From the NCBI GenBank assembly GCA_937888775.1, contig CALAQT010000087.1:1-6575 (forward strand): a stretch of DNA of 6,575 bases, given 5' to 3'. Each line of letters begins with the position of its first letter. The stretch's first letter is position 1. Positions 5,239-6,575 of the stretch are shown here, in pieces. Both the position numbers and the translations under genes were made by a program. This DNA comes from an uncultured Actinomycetes bacterium (GTDB lineage Bacteria > Actinomycetota > Thermoleophilia > Solirubrobacterales > Solirubrobacteraceae). Below the pieces are notes generated by a model, which worked only from the letters and a program-made list of their open reading frames with translations, did no database searches and was not told the DNA's origin.

Positions 5239-6435
5239 GTGGGCGAATACGAATCAGCCTTGGCCAACCTCGCGGTCGGCCTCGGCGCCAATGTCGCGCC
5301 CGGTCAGACCGTCGTGGTCAACGCCAAGCTGGGCCAGGAAGCGCTGGCGCGCGCCCTGGCGGTCGCCTGCTATGACCGCGGCGCGCACCAGGTGGAGGTC
5401 AGCTATGCCGACCCGCACCTTCAGCGCGCGCGATTGGAGCACGCCCCCGAAGAAGCACTGGGGACCGTAATCCCGTGGGTGCGCCAGCGCCCGGCGGCGC
5501 TGGCGGAGATGCAGGGCGCGCTGATCGGCCTCAGCGGCCCGTCCGCGCCGGGGCTGCTCGACGACCTGGATCCCGGTCGGATCGGACGCGACACCGTGCA
5601 GTTGATCGAGTGGGTGAGGGTGATCGCGGACAAGTCGGTCAACTGGACGATCGTGCCGGGCCCCAGCCGGGCGTGGGCCAAGCTGGTGTTCCCGGCGCTC
5701 GACGGCGAGGCCGCGCTGGCGCGCCTGTGGGAGCAGATCGCCCGCGTGTGCCGGCTCGACGAGCCCGATCCGCTGTCGGCCTGGAGCGAGCGGACCGCCG
5801 AGCTGGCGCGGGCGGCACAACGATTGGACGCCGCCGACCTGGATTCGCTGCATTTCACCGGTCCGGGCACCGACCTGCGCGTCGGCCTGCTGGCCGGCGT
5901 GCTCTGGGAGGGCGGGACGTTCACGACCAGCTGGGGCCGCGAGCATCTGCCCAACGTCCCGACCGAGGAGGTCTTCACCAGCCCTGACCCGAAACGCACC
6001 GAGGGGACCGTCACGTCGACCAAGCCGCTGCTGGTCTCGGGACGTTTGGTCAAGAGGCTGCGGGTGCGTTTTGAAGACGGCCGGGCGGTGGCGATCGACG
6101 CCGACGAGGGCGCCGACCTGCTGCGCGAACTGGTGGCGCGCGACGAGAACGGCAACCGGTTGGGCGAGGTGGCGCTGGTCGACGGCAGCGGCCGCATTGA
6201 TGAGCTGGGAACGATCTTCCACGACACTCTGCTCGACGAAAACGCCGCCAGTCACATCGCGCTCGGATCCGGCTTCGGCCACCTCGCAGACGGCGACTCG
6301 GTCGCCGCGCAGATCAACTCCAGCGCCGTGCACACCGACTTCATGATCGGCGGGCACGACGTCAAAGTCACGGGCACGACGCGGGACGGGCGTGAGGTGC
6401 CGGTGCTGATCGACGGCCACTGGCAGCTGCCCTAA
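5239..6435 (+). CDS. M29-family aminopeptidase (aminopeptidase T/S type metallopeptidase)
   Basis: A 398-residue cytosolic metallo-aminopeptidase, close to the roughly 410 residues usual for the family. It removes N-terminal residues from peptides with two metal ions. The family blocks are all present in order: GTDLRVGL at 210-217, NVPTEEVFTSPD at 239-250 (E243/E244), GEVALV with E310, FHDTLLDENAASHIALG with H328, E334 and H339, and HTDFMIGG with H365 and D367. These acidic and histidine residues correspond to the metal and catalytic positions of M29 enzymes. There is no signal peptide or membrane segment. GTG 5239 is the natural start, since MGEYESALANLAVGLGANVA matches the family N-terminus. 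There is no Shine-Dalgarno sequence, and a -10-like TAGCCT lies six bases upstream, so translation is probably leaderless. It diverges from the dehydrogenase gene and converges on a partial gene at the window end. Regulation is not evident. Confidence 0.93.
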   Translation: MGEYESALANLAVGLGANVAPGQTVVVNAKLGQEALARALAVACYDRGAHQVEVSYADPHLQRARLEHAPEEALGTVIPWVRQRPAALAEMQGALIGLSGPSAPGLLDDLDPGRIGRDTVQLIEWVRVIADKSVNWTIVPGPSRAWAKLVFPALDGEAALARLWEQIARVCRLDEPDPLSAWSERTAELARAAQRLDAADLDSLHFTGPGTDLRVGLLAGVLWEGGTFTTSWGREHLPNVPTEEVFTSPDPKRTEGTVTSTKPLLVSGRLVKRLRVRFEDGRAVAIDADEGADLLRELVARDENGNRLGEVALVDGSGRIDELGTIFHDTLLDENAASHIALGSGFGHLADGDSVAAQINSSAVHTDFMIGGHDVKVTGTTRDGREVPVLIDGHWQLP

Positions 6436-6489
6436 GTACCAATCGGACGCCGGAGCTCGCCGCCAGGCAGACGCAATCTCGGCGATGGC

Positions 6490-6575
6490 TCAGCGCAGCG
6501 GCCCGACGCGCTCCTGCACGGCCACCAGCAGGCCGCCGTCGCCCACCAGCCGCTCGGCGGCCGCCAGCTCGGGGG
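6490..6575 (-). CDS. C-terminal fragment of an unidentified protein
   Basis: On the minus strand, 27 codons are open from the window edge to TGA at 6492-6490. They read PELAAAERLVGDGGLLVAVQ then ERVGPLR. Codon choice is GC-rich at third positions and the sequence looks like a real protein end (helix, turn, strand, short tail). I do not recognise the family. It converges on the aminopeptidase gene with 54 bases between them (6436-6489), in which I see no convincing terminator hairpin. Confidence 0.5.
   Translation of the reverse strand, partial: PELAAAERLVGDGGLLVAVQERVGPLR

Noticed and set aside
4362..5375. 337-codon plus-strand open frame opposite the dehydrogenase gene
   Set aside because: The minus strand encodes a complete beta-hydroxyacid dehydrogenase; the plus frame has no domain signature.
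5254..6420. 388-codon minus-strand open frame opposite the aminopeptidase gene
   Set aside because: The plus strand carries every M29 motif in order. The minus frame is a high-GC shadow with low-complexity composition.
6436..6489. Terminator between the aminopeptidase and the last partial gene
   Set aside because: I looked for inverted repeats and found only short imperfect ones around GAGCTC, with no T-tract.

Overview
The window is very GC-rich and carries typical actinobacterial gene families. The overall protein style resembles Thermoleophilia/Solirubrobacterales-like soil actinobacteria, but that placement is an inference from sequence feel and no marker gene is present. Bases 1-28 match the Illumina TruSeq read-1 adapter, so the left edge is a contig end carrying synthetic sequence. 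Everything close to it should be treated with caution.

Layout. 31-150 (+) is the last 39 codons of what looks like a D-Ala-D-Ala carboxypeptidase. 185-283 (+) is the tail of an unidentified, possibly STAS-type, protein with no start. 329-960 (+) is a TetR-family regulator split by a one-base frameshift. It overlaps the start of an intact 3-hydroxyacyl-CoA dehydrogenase (950-1807, +). 1811-2542 (+) is a MetE-like (cobalamin-independent methionine synthase type II) gene, badly broken: frameshifts, two large internal losses and no native C-terminus. Its last frame runs open into the next gene.

2677-4199 (+) is a two-gene unit: a YCII/DGPF-domain protein and an ECF42-type sigma factor with a long C-terminal extension. 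This pairing is a known one. The sigma factor has no ATG, GTG or TTG start where one is needed. The best candidate is a CTG in a CTGA overlap with the YCII stop, preceded by a well-spaced GGGAG. The sigma gene converges on a minus-strand beta-hydroxyacid dehydrogenase (5204-4299). Between and partly inside their ends lies a 56-bp tandem repeat (about 2.4 copies) that duplicates the dehydrogenase's last codons, its stop and a perfect hairpin. The dehydrogenase diverges from an M29 aminopeptidase (5239-6435, +) across only 34 bp, where both genes look leaderless or nearly so. The window closes with the last 27 codons of an unidentified minus-strand gene.

How the genes relate. The TetR regulator and the hydroxyacyl-CoA dehydrogenase form a plausible fatty-acid or acyl-CoA unit. 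YCII and the sigma factor form a regulatory unit. The other genes look like ordinary metabolic neighbours. No CRISPR array, mobile element, tRNA or rRNA was seen. No defence-like or clearly new multi-gene system is apparent. The most unusual signals are the CTGA start/stop junction, the gene-tail tandem repeat, and the cluster of lesions between about 740 and 2600, which may be sequence or assembly error rather than biology.
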